A stretch of 22,567 bases of DNA from Bacteroidota bacterium (GCA_023399595.1 JAEWOR010000031.1:1-22567); one strand, 5' to 3'. Shown: positions 1 to 8,239, counted from the stretch's first letter. The notes: generated by a model from the sequence alone, not told the origin. Made by a program: numbers and translations.

Positions 1-186
1 GAGGGATGAAGGATGAAGTAGAAATGATTATGATCTAATAGAGCTGGAACTCAAGTGATGTAGCTGATCTTAATAAAATGTATGTGGGATAATTTTAATC
101 TATATCCTTTTCTTGATAAAGATTAAAAAATACTAGAAACGCAGCTCTTTTTATTGAAAAACAAAAATCACCTTCCATTATTAACT
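1..186. other. AT-rich non-coding stretch at window edge
   Basis: I see no open frame with protein-like composition here on either strand. The first 25 bases contain a short GGATGAA-type repetition. The rest is unremarkable AT-rich sequence leading into the 7-bp tandem array. It may be the downstream flank of a gene lying outside the window. Confidence 0.5.
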
Positions 187-214
187 ATTACTCATTACTC
201 ATTACTCATTACTC
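187..214. repeat. 7-bp tandem repeat, four copies of ATTACTC
   Basis: Four perfect head-to-tail copies of ATTACTC occupy these 28 bases, and a partial fifth copy follows. The array directly abuts the structured repeat at 219-310. Read on the minus strand it supplies the stop codon (TGA, 213-215) that ends the open frame running through that element. The exact copies suggest slippage, so copy number may vary between strains (inference). Confidence 0.9.
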
Positions 215-218
215 ATAA

Positions 219-310
219 CCTAGCCCCGATAGCAGCGATTACCCCACAGTAAGCCAAGGGTAAGAAATGGAACGAGGAGTAGAAGCGAATAGCGGGAAAG
301 TGCTCCTGAG
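219..310. repeat. Structured dispersed repeat, flavobacterial type (function unknown)
   Basis: The element begins with CCTAGCCCCGATAGCAGCG and ends with GAATAGCGGGAAAGTGCTCC. Its ends form an imperfect inverted repeat (CCCG-TA-GC against GC-TA-CGGG). The centre has an exact 6-bp stem, TTACCC (239-244) with GGGTAA (258-263). It is clearly richer in GC than its surroundings. The minus strand is open through the whole element (HFPAIR, then LPLAYCGVIAAIGARL, stop 213-215) but has no start codon. I recall very similar sequences in many Flavobacterium and Chryseobacterium genomes, where they sit between genes or fuse to ends of predicted proteins. That is from memory, not from a search. Whether it acts as RNA, as a mobile repeat or as a terminator is unknown. 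Confidence 0.6.
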
Positions 311-942
311 AATAGAATTTGAATATATTTGGGTTGATAAAAAAGATACTATGCCATAAAGTGTGTAAGTTAAAAAGTTAGGGTTGTTGTTTTATAATCT
401 GAGTATCCATATAAAGTGTCCATTTCATTTCATTATTTTTGTTCGATTTCATTGCTTCACGAACTTTGTGCATACACATTCGGGCAATATTTTCGCATAT
501 TCCATTTCGAACAGACATTTCATAGCAGACATAACTTTTGTTGTTGATGACCTCTCAAAACAAATAAAAATCTCTTTACGTAAACCAAATCTACAATTAT
601 GGAAAAGTGTTCCCGAAGTGGAATTTTGTTTGTCGCTACAAATATTGCAATTTCTAGAAAAGCCCTTCCAAATTTGGCTTTTTGTATGCCCTCATTTTTT
701 GCTACAATAGCTATTTTCTCACTTGAAGTATGCAAGTTATTCTTAGCAATCCTAATCAATTTTGAAGGGTTCACAAAACTCTTGAATGAAAATTTCAATA
801 AATATCTTTTATTAATATATTTTAGGATGATGAAATATCCTATGACCTTAATAATTAAAATAAAAAACAATCAGTTGGTTTCAGAAATTGCTTTGTTTAT
901 AGTGTAGCCCTAAAGATTATATTACCTATGAGTCTATAAGCT
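311..942. other. Gene-poor region with possible decayed minus-strand reading frames
   Basis: No convincing gene was found. A minus-strand frame at 520-870 (116 codons) has a fairly protein-like central part (IAIVAKNEG, AKFGRAFLEIAIFVATNKIP). A second minus-strand frame, open from 554 down to 378, continues in the same direction with protein-like composition (CENIARMCMHKVREAMK). Together they could be one gene broken by a frameshift near 550. The plus-strand frames over the same bases look like shadows: rich in F, C and H, and hydrophobic. No family was recognised, so this may be a pseudogene or chance. Confidence 0.25.
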
Positions 943-968
943 ATCTGAAACTTCAGATGTTTTTTTTA
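943..968 (+). terminator. Hairpin followed by T-run, plus-strand terminator-like
   Basis: ATCTGA (943-948), loop AACT, TCAGAT (953-958), then G and a run of T. It has the form of a short rho-independent terminator for plus-strand transcription. No plus-strand gene that would use it was recognised upstream. Confidence 0.45.
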
Positions 969-995
969 TTTATATACATTAACACAATTAACAAA

Positions 996-1023
996 AAAAA
1001 GCTACCCAAAAGGATAGCTTTTT
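996..1023 (-). terminator. Bidirectional hairpin terminator after the T9SS cargo gene
   Basis: AAAAAGCTA (996-1004) pairs with TAGCTTTTT (1015-1023). After one mismatch two more C-G pairs close a short AAAA loop. The A-run on one side and T-run on the other would let it work in both directions. It lies 20 bases past the stop codon of the minus-strand gene at 1044-1820. Confidence 0.7.
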
Positions 1024-1043
1024 AATATTTATTCGACTAAGTA

Positions 1044-1820
1044 CTAGTCTTTTAAGATTTTCTGAGAAACAGCTTCATTATTTACAGTTCCTGTAACAAT
1101 ATAAGCACCTTTTGCAAGATCAGACACTTCCAATGTAGAGTTTGCTTTTACAGAAGCTGTTTTTACAACTTGACCAAACATATTGTAAATTTTAACATCT
1201 TTAACATCTGCCCCAAAATTAATATCAGATTTTACAAGAGTGTTTTTAACCATTCTATATTTTGAAGGCAAAACTTCACCTACTGCTAAAGCTCCACTTG
1301 TAACAGAAAAATCATCAAAAGCAACAAGTGTAGAATTATTATAAGCTCTTAATGCTAATTGCAATAAAGTAACATTCGCAGGCGCTGTAACTGTTACCGT
1401 ATGTTGAGTCCAAACAGACGATGTAGGCAAATAACCATTCATAGGTCCTCTTAAAGGATCTGTTGTTGCATCTTGAGTTTGATAAATAATCGCTCCTGCA
1501 GCATCTTTATAATTAGACCAAATTCTCGCATCTGTCCCATCACCTGTAGCTTTATACCAAAAAGAAATTGTATACGTAGTTCCTGCTGTAACCGGTATAT
1601 CTTGATAAAAGCCAGTTGTCGCAGTAGTTCCCTGATATTGTGCAGAGTTTGAACCATTATGACCATCCGCAGCTACCAAAGTAGGAAGTGTATAACTAGC
1701 AACAAATCCTGCAGCCCATCCTGTTAATCCATTATCAAAAGTAGGATTACTCACTAAGTTTTGTGCATTTGCAACAGCTGCCACACAAATAACTCCTAAA
1801 ACTGTAAAAATCTTTTTCAT
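1044..1820 (-). CDS. T9SS-secreted protein with carbohydrate-binding-like jelly-roll domain
   Basis: A 258-residue secreted protein. Residues 1-19 form a Sec signal peptide ending in ANA before Q20. Residues about 20-175 (NLVSNPTFDNGLTGW, then YTISFWYKA, ending LVAFDDFSV) follow the pattern of CBM4/9-type jelly-roll modules, which often bind glycans. Residues about 190-258 form a T9SS type-A C-terminal sorting domain (VKIYNMFGQVVK, DLAKGAYIV, ending VSQKILKD). The T9SS recognises this domain and attaches or releases the protein at the cell surface. No catalytic domain is present, so this is a small adhesin or binding protein, not an enzyme (inference). It is divergent from the large barrel gene at 1973; a hairpin terminator follows its stop. 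Family call is good; the ligand is unknown. Confidence 0.85.
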   Translation of the reverse strand: MKKIFTVLGVICVAAVANAQNLVSNPTFDNGLTGWAAGFVASYTLPTLVAADGHNGSNSAQYQGTTATTGFYQDIPVTAGTTYTISFWYKATGDGTDARIWSNYKDAAGAIIYQTQDATTDPLRGPMNGYLPTSSVWTQHTVTVTAPANVTLLQLALRAYNNSTLVAFDDFSVTSGALAVGEVLPSKYRMVKNTLVKSDINFGADVKDVKIYNMFGQVVKTASVKANSTLEVSDLAKGAYIVTGTVNNEAVSQKILKD

Positions 1821-1854
1821 AATTTAAATTTTTAACTATTAATAATTTATACTA

Positions 1855-1862
1855 CAAAATTA
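1855..1862 (-). promoter_or_regulatory. -7 promoter box (TAATTTTG) for the minus-strand T9SS cargo gene
   Basis: On the minus strand this reads TAATTTTG, an exact match to the Bacteroidota TAnnTTTG element, 34 bases before the start codon. No well-spaced TTG (-33) was found. Upstream, the 15-bp inverted repeat ATGTAA-ttt-TTACAT (1881-1895) sits between the two divergent genes and could be an operator. Confidence 0.5.
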
Positions 1863-1944
1863 CTAATTTTTTTCAAGCCTATGTAATTTTTACATTAAAT
1901 AATTGTTAATATGTTAAAAATCATCATAGGTGAGTTTTTTATAG

Positions 1945-1952
1945 TATTTTTG
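1945..1952 (+). promoter_or_regulatory. -7 promoter box (TATTTTTG) for the large barrel gene
   Basis: An exact TAnnTTTG match lies 20 bases before the TTG start at 1973. It implies a leader of roughly 15 bases and supports the choice of that start. The -33 element is not obvious. Confidence 0.5.
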
Positions 1953-1972
1953 TACGTTATTTTTAAAAAGGG

Positions 1973-4900
1973 TTGAAAAAAATAATCTATATTTTTCTGT
2001 TGTGTATTTGCGGATGCTTTCTTTCAAAAGCACAAGTTTTCACATGGCAAAACCCTAATTTACCAAAAGACACTTTAAAAAAAGACAGTATTCTTGCTTC
2101 AAAAATTGAGACAGATTACTTCATAAAAGACACTCTAGATTTTATTAAAAATCACAACAAAATTATTGTTGACGATGCCGTACTTCTTAAAAACGATAGA
2201 CAACGTTTTTTAGGCGAGCTGAATTCTAAAGGATCTATTATTAGAGGAATCTCATTTGGGAATAATCAAGGACAATCCGTACAAAGTTCAATGGATTTGC
2301 AAATTACTGGTAAACTCTCGAAAGATGTAAGTATTCTTGCAAGTATTTCCGATCACAATTTACCCATTCAAGCCGATGGTTATACGCAAACTTTAGAAGA
2401 ATTTGACAAAATTTATATACAACTCAACATTAAAGACAAATCTATACTTAGAGCCGGGCATATTGATCTTTTAGATGATAAAACCTATTTTGCAAAATAC
2501 CAACGTAAAAGTATGGGTTTACAATTTGGGACTATTTTCGGGAAAGAAAATAAAACCAAAGTAGATCTTTCTATGGGTGTGGCACGAAGTGAATTTCATA
2601 GAATTCGATTTCAAGCCGTAGAAGGAAACCAAGGCCCCTATAGACTTACAGGAAAAAATGGTGAACAGTTTATTACCATTATTTCTGGCTCAGAACAGGT
2701 TTTTATTGATGGTATTTTAATGAAAAGAGGTGAAAATCTAGATTATGTAATTAATTACAACACTGGAGAAGTTACTTTTACCAGTTTTAGACCTATTTTT
2801 AGTCAAAACTTTATTACTATTTCTTTTAACTACACCAACAGAAATTATTCAAGATATCAGTTTACTGGAGGGATTAACCACAGCAGAGAAAAATTAAAAA
2901 TTGGTTTCAATTGGTTTTTAGAGAATGATAATAAAAACTCGCCATTAGCTTTAAATCTTTCCAAAGAAGATGAGCAAATACTTGCCGACGCAGGAAACGA
3001 TCTTAATTTAATGTACGCTCCTTCAGCAGTGGTGACTGAATATGATGTGAATAAAATTCTTTATAAACTTTCCACTGGTCCAACGGGTGATTTTTATGAA
3101 TTTACAACAGCTTCAGACGTTGTTTTGTATCAAGTTTCATTTACATATTTTGGTGCCAACCAAGGAGATTACACCATTAAACAAACCACTAATAATGGTA
3201 GAGTTTTTGAGTACGTAGGACCTAATATGGGCGATTATAGAGCGGTAAGAAAATTGCCTTCGCCACAAAAATCTCAAGTTTATTCTTTCCACACCGAATA
3301 TCTTATTAATGAAGGAAAAATTGGTGGAGATTTCTCATTAAGCAACTACGATATTAACTTATTTTCTTCTAAAAACAATGCTTCCAACCTCGGTTATGCA
3401 AGTAGAATTTACGGTAATAAAACCTTCATCAAAAACGAATGGAAGGGAAGCCCAAGCTTCGAATACCAAAGAATTGACAAGAAATTTCATATTCTGGACA
3501 GAATTAACGATGTGGAATTCTCCAGAGATTTTAACCTAGCTCAAGAATTTAGTCAGAGAACGCAAAACAGGTTTATTTTCAGCTTTTTAAACAAGTGGAA
3601 AAACACCTCTATGTTGAATTATAGAGTCAATTATTTAGATGAGCAAGATTCTTACAAAGGGTTAAAAAATGATTTAGATTTTGGTTGGCTGAAAGGTAAA
3701 TTCAACACAAAAGGAAAATTATCTTACCTGAATACCAACTCTACCACCCAAGATACCAAATTTATTAGAGGAGCCGTTTCTACGGAGTACACTGGAGCTA
3801 AAGGCAGCTGGAGCACTGGAGGAAGCATGGAACATAATGAAAAGAAATATGATGAAACAGGATTAATGGACGTTACGAGTTTTAGTTGGAGAGAAGCTTT
3901 TGTACAAAGGAAAATTGGCGATACTGCAAGAACAAAACTTTTAGCAAAAATGTATCTTCGCTCCAATGACTCTGTGAGAGATAACCGCTTGCAAAATATG
4001 AATAAAATTCTTGGTTTCATGGCGGAAAGTCAGATTATCAAAACTGAGAAAACTACATTAAACGCTTTAGTACATTACAGAAAATTCTTTTACAATAGCA
4101 ACAACGAAAACGCACAATACAATCAGGATTTTGTGGTAGGGAATATTTTGTACAATCAACAGCTTTTTAATAATGGAATGCGTTTGCAGGCTTTTTATGA
4201 ACTCGGAAACGGACAGGAAGCGCAACGTGAATTCCAATATTTAAAGGTAACAGACGGACAAGGTGTTTATAAATGGACGGATTACAACGGCGATGGCGTG
4301 CAACAATTAGACGAATTTGAAATTGCCGAATATGCAGATTTAGCGCAATACATTAGAGTTTACACCAATTCTGTAAAATATCTTCCTTCCAATAAAAATA
4401 AAATACAGTTGGCTTTATTTGTGAATCCTTCTGTGATTTTCAATTCTGAAAATACCTTTTTAAAGCGTTGGAATTTCAACCTTTCCATTAATTCTCAAAA
4501 CTCATATTATAAAAAAGAAAAAGTTTTGGTATTGAATCCTTTTGAGAAAAATGCAGATCAAATTCTTAAAAATCAGAATATTTTAGCTTCCGCACAATTT
4601 AATCCAACAGATAAATCTGGCTGGAACGGGAATTATCGTTTTATCGCCAACAATAATTTACTCAACGCCAATTATAGCAACGAGCAGCGCGAGCAAACCT
4701 CTCATTTTGTGAATATTGGATATTGGTTTAATAAAGAGTTCCGTGTGGATTGGGAAAATTCTGCTCATGAAATTAAAAACTCATCACAAATTTTTGCAAC
4801 TAGAGATTATAAACTCAACAATTTTGAATCTAAGCCAAAAGCGACTTATAAATTTACAGATGCAATACAAGCGGAATTTTCATCTGCTTACAGACAGAAG

Positions 4901-5206
4901 AAAAATTTAACTGGTGAAGAATTTTTAAAAGCTTTTGATATTACGGGTTCCCTGCAATGGGAACGCAAGAAAACTTCTATTCGTGGGAATTTCTCATTTA
5001 TTTCTAATGATTTTACAGGAAACAGTTTCAGTATTGTAGGAAACCAAATGTTAGATGGGTTAAAACCTGGTAAAAACCAAGTTTGGAGCGTTTTCATACA
5101 ACAAGCCATCAATTCTTTCCTTCAACTGAACCTCAACTACGAAGGAAGAAATTCTGGTGATAAAACCATTCACATTGGAAGTATGCAGATAAAGGCATTG
5201 TTTTAA
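1973..5206 (+). CDS. Large outer-membrane beta-barrel protein, conserved Bacteroidota type
   Basis: A 1077-residue envelope protein. The start is TTG: an in-frame TAA lies three codons upstream, and the signal peptide (KKIIYIFLLCICGCFLSKAQ) begins at once, so no ATG start is available. After about residue 100 the chain is dominated by alternating polar/aromatic strands and ends in ...IKALF, as outer-membrane barrels do. Residues about 233-275 contain a GSEQVFIDGILMKRG...DYVINYNTGEVTFT segment, which I remember from other large Bacteroidota surface proteins. Residues 770-781 match an EF-hand-type calcium loop (D-x-N-x-DG, ending in E). The following AQYIRVYTNSVKYLP is typical of this uncharacterised family as I recall it. 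There is no T9SS sorting domain, consistent with an integral barrel. Its role is unknown; a surface transport or assembly role is only inference. A strong bidirectional terminator follows. Confidence 0.75.
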   Translation: MKKIIYIFLLCICGCFLSKAQVFTWQNPNLPKDTLKKDSILASKIETDYFIKDTLDFIKNHNKIIVDDAVLLKNDRQRFLGELNSKGSIIRGISFGNNQGQSVQSSMDLQITGKLSKDVSILASISDHNLPIQADGYTQTLEEFDKIYIQLNIKDKSILRAGHIDLLDDKTYFAKYQRKSMGLQFGTIFGKENKTKVDLSMGVARSEFHRIRFQAVEGNQGPYRLTGKNGEQFITIISGSEQVFIDGILMKRGENLDYVINYNTGEVTFTSFRPIFSQNFITISFNYTNRNYSRYQFTGGINHSREKLKIGFNWFLENDNKNSPLALNLSKEDEQILADAGNDLNLMYAPSAVVTEYDVNKILYKLSTGPTGDFYEFTTASDVVLYQVSFTYFGANQGDYTIKQTTNNGRVFEYVGPNMGDYRAVRKLPSPQKSQVYSFHTEYLINEGKIGGDFSLSNYDINLFSSKNNASNLGYASRIYGNKTFIKNEWKGSPSFEYQRIDKKFHILDRINDVEFSRDFNLAQEFSQRTQNRFIFSFLNKWKNTSMLNYRVNYLDEQDSYKGLKNDLDFGWLKGKFNTKGKLSYLNTNSTTQDTKFIRGAVSTEYTGAKGSWSTGGSMEHNEKKYDETGLMDVTSFSWREAFVQRKIGDTARTKLLAKMYLRSNDSVRDNRLQNMNKILGFMAESQIIKTEKTTLNALVHYRKFFYNSNNENAQYNQDFVVGNILYNQQLFNNGMRLQAFYELGNGQEAQREFQYLKVTDGQGVYKWTDYNGDGVQQLDEFEIAEYADLAQYIRVYTNSVKYLPSNKNKIQLALFVNPSVIFNSENTFLKRWNFNLSINSQNSYYKKEKVLVLNPFEKNADQILKNQNILASAQFNPTDKSGWNGNYRFIANNNLLNANYSNEQREQTSHFVNIGYWFNKEFRVDWENSAHEIKNSSQIFATRDYKLNNFESKPKATYKFTDAIQAEFSSAYRQKKNLTGEEFLKAFDITGSLQWERKKTSIRGNFSFISNDFTGNSFSIVGNQMLDGLKPGKNQVWSVFIQQAINSFLQLNLNYEGRNSGDKTIHIGSMQIKALF

Positions 5207-5215
5207 AAAATTTAA

Positions 5216-5241
5216 AAACCCTGACTCGAAAGTCAGGGTTT
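5216..5241. terminator. Bidirectional hairpin terminator between convergent genes
   Basis: AAACCCTGACT (5216-5226) and AGTCAGGGTTT (5231-5241) form a perfect 11-bp stem with loop CGAA. There are A-rich flanks before it and T-rich flanks after it. It lies between the plus-strand barrel gene (stop at 5206) and the minus-strand beta-helix gene (stop at 5262), so it can serve both. Confidence 0.9.
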
Positions 5242-5261
5242 AATATTTCTATTAATCTAAT

Positions 5262-7037
5262 TTATTTTTTAATAATCTTAAAGGTTTGAGAATCTTTTCC
5301 TGTACTAACTTTCAAGATATAAACACCAGAAACCAAACTTCTCAAATCTATAACAGCTTTCTCAGAATTCACATTCTCTTTTATCATTCTTTGACCTGAA
5401 GCACCATAAATTTCAACGGTCATAATTTTCATAGAATCGTTATTAACATTCAAATAATCCACAACTGGATTTGGATAGAAGCTGATTTTAGTTACTTTGC
5501 CAACCTCTTGAACAGCCAATGTAGAAGTAAATTCATAACTTCCTAAATCAGGAGTTGTAGCATTTCTAGCTACACCATCAGCATCTGTTGTTACCTCAAC
5601 TATAGGCGTCCCTTTGTTATCTAAAGTATTATTTCCTGTTGCTGCTAAATGAAAATCAGAAGCAGAAACAAACATAGGTTGAACATTTAAAGAATTCACA
5701 TTCCCTCCAAATCCAGTTTGAATATCTGCTAAACTAGCTCTTGCAGAACCAATATATCCAAGATTTGTTCCTGTAGAATAATAATTATTATAATTAATAT
5801 TAGAAAAAACAGTATTAGCCGCACCTGAATAAATAGTATATTTCTCGCCTGCTTGTGTTTGGGAATTCACAAAAATATTATTCCTAAGATCAATTGCACC
5901 AGCAGCAGTTACTGTACTAAGAACATTTAAAGCAGAGGGTCTTCCTGCATTTGTTTGATTAGTATTCATTACAACAGTATTGTAATATATTTTATAACCT
6001 CCACCATTACCTATCACTATACCATTACCATTATCTGCAAGCCCACCAGCTAAAGCATATCCCATCCCTGCGACATCACTAACAACATTATTATATATTA
6101 ATAAATTTGATGCAGCAACATTTGAATTAAAATATAAACCTACCGCACCATAACCATTAGGATTAGGTTGTTTAATATCTGAAATTTTGTTATTAAAGAT
6201 AGTTCCATTGGTTACTGCAGCACCAATTAAAATTCCTTGCGTTGTATTTGTTGAAGTTGCTGTTAAAGAAACTCCCATAATAGTATTACCACTTACTTCG
6301 AAATTTTTTGCATTCTGAACAGCAAGCCCTCTATACAACATTTTTTCAGCTGTCACAGTTGATCCCACAATATTATTCCTAATAATCCATCCTGTATCGG
6401 TATTTGTTGCATTGCCAACTGCAAAAATCCCATTTTGGGCTTTAGTTATTGCATTGTTAATTGCAGTAAAATTATTATTAGGGACTTCTGCAGCCCCTAA
6501 TGTTGTTCCAGAAACTAAAATCCCTCCAATAGTACCTGCCGAAGTAGCTCCTGTAATATTAGAGTTTTTTACAGTTATATTATCTGCCCCATCAGTAGCC
6601 GTGGATGACACCCAAATTACCACAGGTGTAGTTCCTGTAATAGCTGCATATGTATTAATTATTGAAAGGTTTCTGCTGGAAGTTCCATTATTACTTCCAT
6701 CGATGGTTACATTATCTGCTCCGTTAAATTTTATAGCACCAACAGGATCAGAACTTGTAATAACCGCATTAACACCTGCTGCAGGTTTTATTAACACTGA
6801 GGAATAATTTACCGCACCACCACTTGCATTCAAATTAGCAACAGCAGTTTCGGTAGTGTTTCCAGTAATACTAATATTAATAGCTCCTTGATGTGTTCCA
6901 GCATTAATAGCATCAAATGCACCTTTCAATGTGGTATAAGTTCCCGTTGTCGTCCCAGAGGTAGCAACAACACTCACTTGCGCGTGAAGACTCACAGCAG
7001 CAAAATTCGTAATTAAGAGGAATAAAAATTTTCTCAT
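5262..7037 (-). CDS. T9SS-secreted parallel beta-helix protein
   Basis: A 591-residue secreted protein. Residues 1-19 are a signal peptide ending in LHA before Q20. Residues about 25-480 show repeated short strands with regularly placed N, G and I/V (VTIDGSNNG, ITVKNSNITG, WIIRNNIVG, FEVSGNTIMG, GTIFNNKISD, LIYNNVVSD, IDLRNNIFVN). This is the hallmark of a right-handed parallel beta-helix of the pectin-lyase-like fold. A segment near 485-510 (DADGVARNATTPDLGSYEF) is the usual end of such secreted helices. Residues about 515-591 are a T9SS type-A sorting domain (FYPNPVVDYLNVNN, VEIYGASGQRM, DLRSLVSGVYILKV, ending FKIIKK). No polysaccharide-lyase catalytic site is evident, so it may be an adhesin or a glycan-binding or degrading protein. 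It is divergent from dusB. Confidence 0.85.
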   Translation of the reverse strand: MRKFLFLLITNFAAVSLHAQVSVVATSGTTTGTYTTLKGAFDAINAGTHQGAINISITGNTTETAVANLNASGGAVNYSSVLIKPAAGVNAVITSSDPVGAIKFNGADNVTIDGSNNGTSSRNLSIINTYAAITGTTPVVIWVSSTATDGADNITVKNSNITGATSAGTIGGILVSGTTLGAAEVPNNNFTAINNAITKAQNGIFAVGNATNTDTGWIIRNNIVGSTVTAEKMLYRGLAVQNAKNFEVSGNTIMGVSLTATSTNTTQGILIGAAVTNGTIFNNKISDIKQPNPNGYGAVGLYFNSNVAASNLLIYNNVVSDVAGMGYALAGGLADNGNGIVIGNGGGYKIYYNTVVMNTNQTNAGRPSALNVLSTVTAAGAIDLRNNIFVNSQTQAGEKYTIYSGAANTVFSNINYNNYYSTGTNLGYIGSARASLADIQTGFGGNVNSLNVQPMFVSASDFHLAATGNNTLDNKGTPIVEVTTDADGVARNATTPDLGSYEFTSTLAVQEVGKVTKISFYPNPVVDYLNVNNDSMKIMTVEIYGASGQRMIKENVNSEKAVIDLRSLVSGVYILKVSTGKDSQTFKIIKK

Positions 7038-7225
7038 AAATATTATTTTTTTTGGTTTAATAAATATATATAAAATATTTCACAAAAATCATTAATTAAA
7101 ACTCATTTTACATCAATAAGACTTTTAAAATTATAAAAATACACCAAAATAATACTATTTAACAGACGTTAACGATAATCGAAAACTCTTCCATTCAAAC
7201 ATTAATAACATAAATAAGAATTTAG

Positions 7226-7233
7226 TAATTTTG
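7226..7233 (+). promoter_or_regulatory. -7 promoter box (TAATTTTG) directly before the dusB start
   Basis: An exact TAnnTTTG match ends only four bases before the ATG at 7238. Transcription would then begin at or next to the start codon, giving a leaderless message. No convincing -33 TTG is present. Confidence 0.55.
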
Positions 7234-7237
7234 CAAA

Positions 7238-8236
7238 ATGGTAAAAATAGGCAACATAGAACTTCCTGAATTTCCACTTTTATTAGCTCCAATGGAAGAT
7301 GTGAGTGATCCTCCATTTAGAAGATTGTGCAAAATGCATGGTGCAGACCTTATGTATTCTGAATTTATTTCTTCTGAAGGATTAATTCGTGATGCTATGA
7401 AAAGTAGAAAAAAACTAGATATTTTTGATTACGAAAGACCAGTTGGAATTCAAATTTTTGGAGGAGACGAAGAAGCTATGGCAATGTCGGCAAGAATTGT
7501 AGAAACCGTAAATCCAGATTTAGTAGATATTAATTTTGGTTGCCCTGTAAAAAAAGTAGTTTGTAAAGGGGCTGGAGCCGGTGTTTTGAAAGACATCGAC
7601 TTAATGGTTCGCCTTACCAAAGCTGTGGTAAATTCTACTCACCTTCCTGTAACCGTAAAAACTCGTTTAGGATGGGACAGCACTTGTATTAATATTGATG
7701 AAGTTGCGGAACGTTTACAAGAAACAGGAATTAAAGCCTTAACCATACATGCGAGAACGCGTGCGCAAATGTACAAGGGTGAAGCAGATTGGGAGCATAT
7801 TTCTAGAATTAAACAAAATCCTAATATTGAAATTCCTATTTTCGGAAACGGAGATATAGATTCACCAGAAAAAGCTTTAGCATACAAACAAAAATTTGCT
7901 TGCGATGGTATTATGATTGGTAGAGCTGCCATTGGTTATCCATGGATTTTTAATGAAATAAAACATTTTTTTGAAACTGGAGAACATTTACCAGAACCTA
8001 CTATTGAAGACAGATTACTTGCCGTAAGGCAACACGCAGAATGGAGCACAGAATGGAAAGGTGAAAAATTGGGATTAATAGAAATGCGTCAACATTACAG
8101 TAATTATTTCCGTGGTGTTCCTCATTTTAAAGATTTCAGAAAAAAATTCTTAGAAGTTTATACTTTAGAAGAAATGGATGCATTGATTAATGAAACTCAA
8201 GAATTTTACAAAGAATATTTAGCACAACATGTATAA
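7238..8236 (+). CDS. dusB: tRNA-dihydrouridine synthase, DusB type
   Basis: A cytoplasmic FMN enzyme that reduces specific uridines in tRNA to dihydrouridine with NADPH. The 332-residue length is normal. The TIM-barrel signatures occur in order: LLLAPMEDVSDPPFR (FMN binding, residues 14-28), DINFGCPVKKVVCKGAG (98-113, with the catalytic Cys109 in VCKG), VTVKTRLGWD (138-147, Lys141), ALTIHARTR (167-175), IPIFGNGDI (199-207) and DGIMIGRAAIGYPW (223-236, phosphate binding). The C-terminal helical RNA-binding domain follows. The ATG at 7238 is the only reasonable start, because the FMN motif begins soon after it. It stands alone on the plus strand, with a terminator after it. DusB is preferred over DusA or DusC on the GRAAIGYPW and NFGCPVKK motifs. 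Confidence 0.93.
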   Translation: MVKIGNIELPEFPLLLAPMEDVSDPPFRRLCKMHGADLMYSEFISSEGLIRDAMKSRKKLDIFDYERPVGIQIFGGDEEAMAMSARIVETVNPDLVDINFGCPVKKVVCKGAGAGVLKDIDLMVRLTKAVVNSTHLPVTVKTRLGWDSTCINIDEVAERLQETGIKALTIHARTRAQMYKGEADWEHISRIKQNPNIEIPIFGNGDIDSPEKALAYKQKFACDGIMIGRAAIGYPWIFNEIKHFFETGEHLPEPTIEDRLLAVRQHAEWSTEWKGEKLGLIEMRQHYSNYFRGVPHFKDFRKKFLEVYTLEEMDALINETQEFYKEYLAQHV

Positions 8237-8239
8237 AAT

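Noticed and set aside
187..310. CRISPR array
   Set aside because: The direct repeats are only 7 bp with no spacers, and no cas gene is present.
384..907. Plus-strand open frames at 384-710 and 599-907
   Set aside because: Their composition (many F, C, H and I) and lack of any motif look like antisense shadows of the minus-strand frames over the same bases.
6412..6807. 131-codon plus-strand frame with hydrophobic composition
   Set aside because: It lies wholly inside the beta-helix gene on the opposite strand, whose repeated Asn/Gly codons produce such a frame by chance.
5262..7037. Beta-helix protein as an active pectate lyase
   Set aside because: The fold is evident but no calcium-binding or catalytic lyase motif could be identified.
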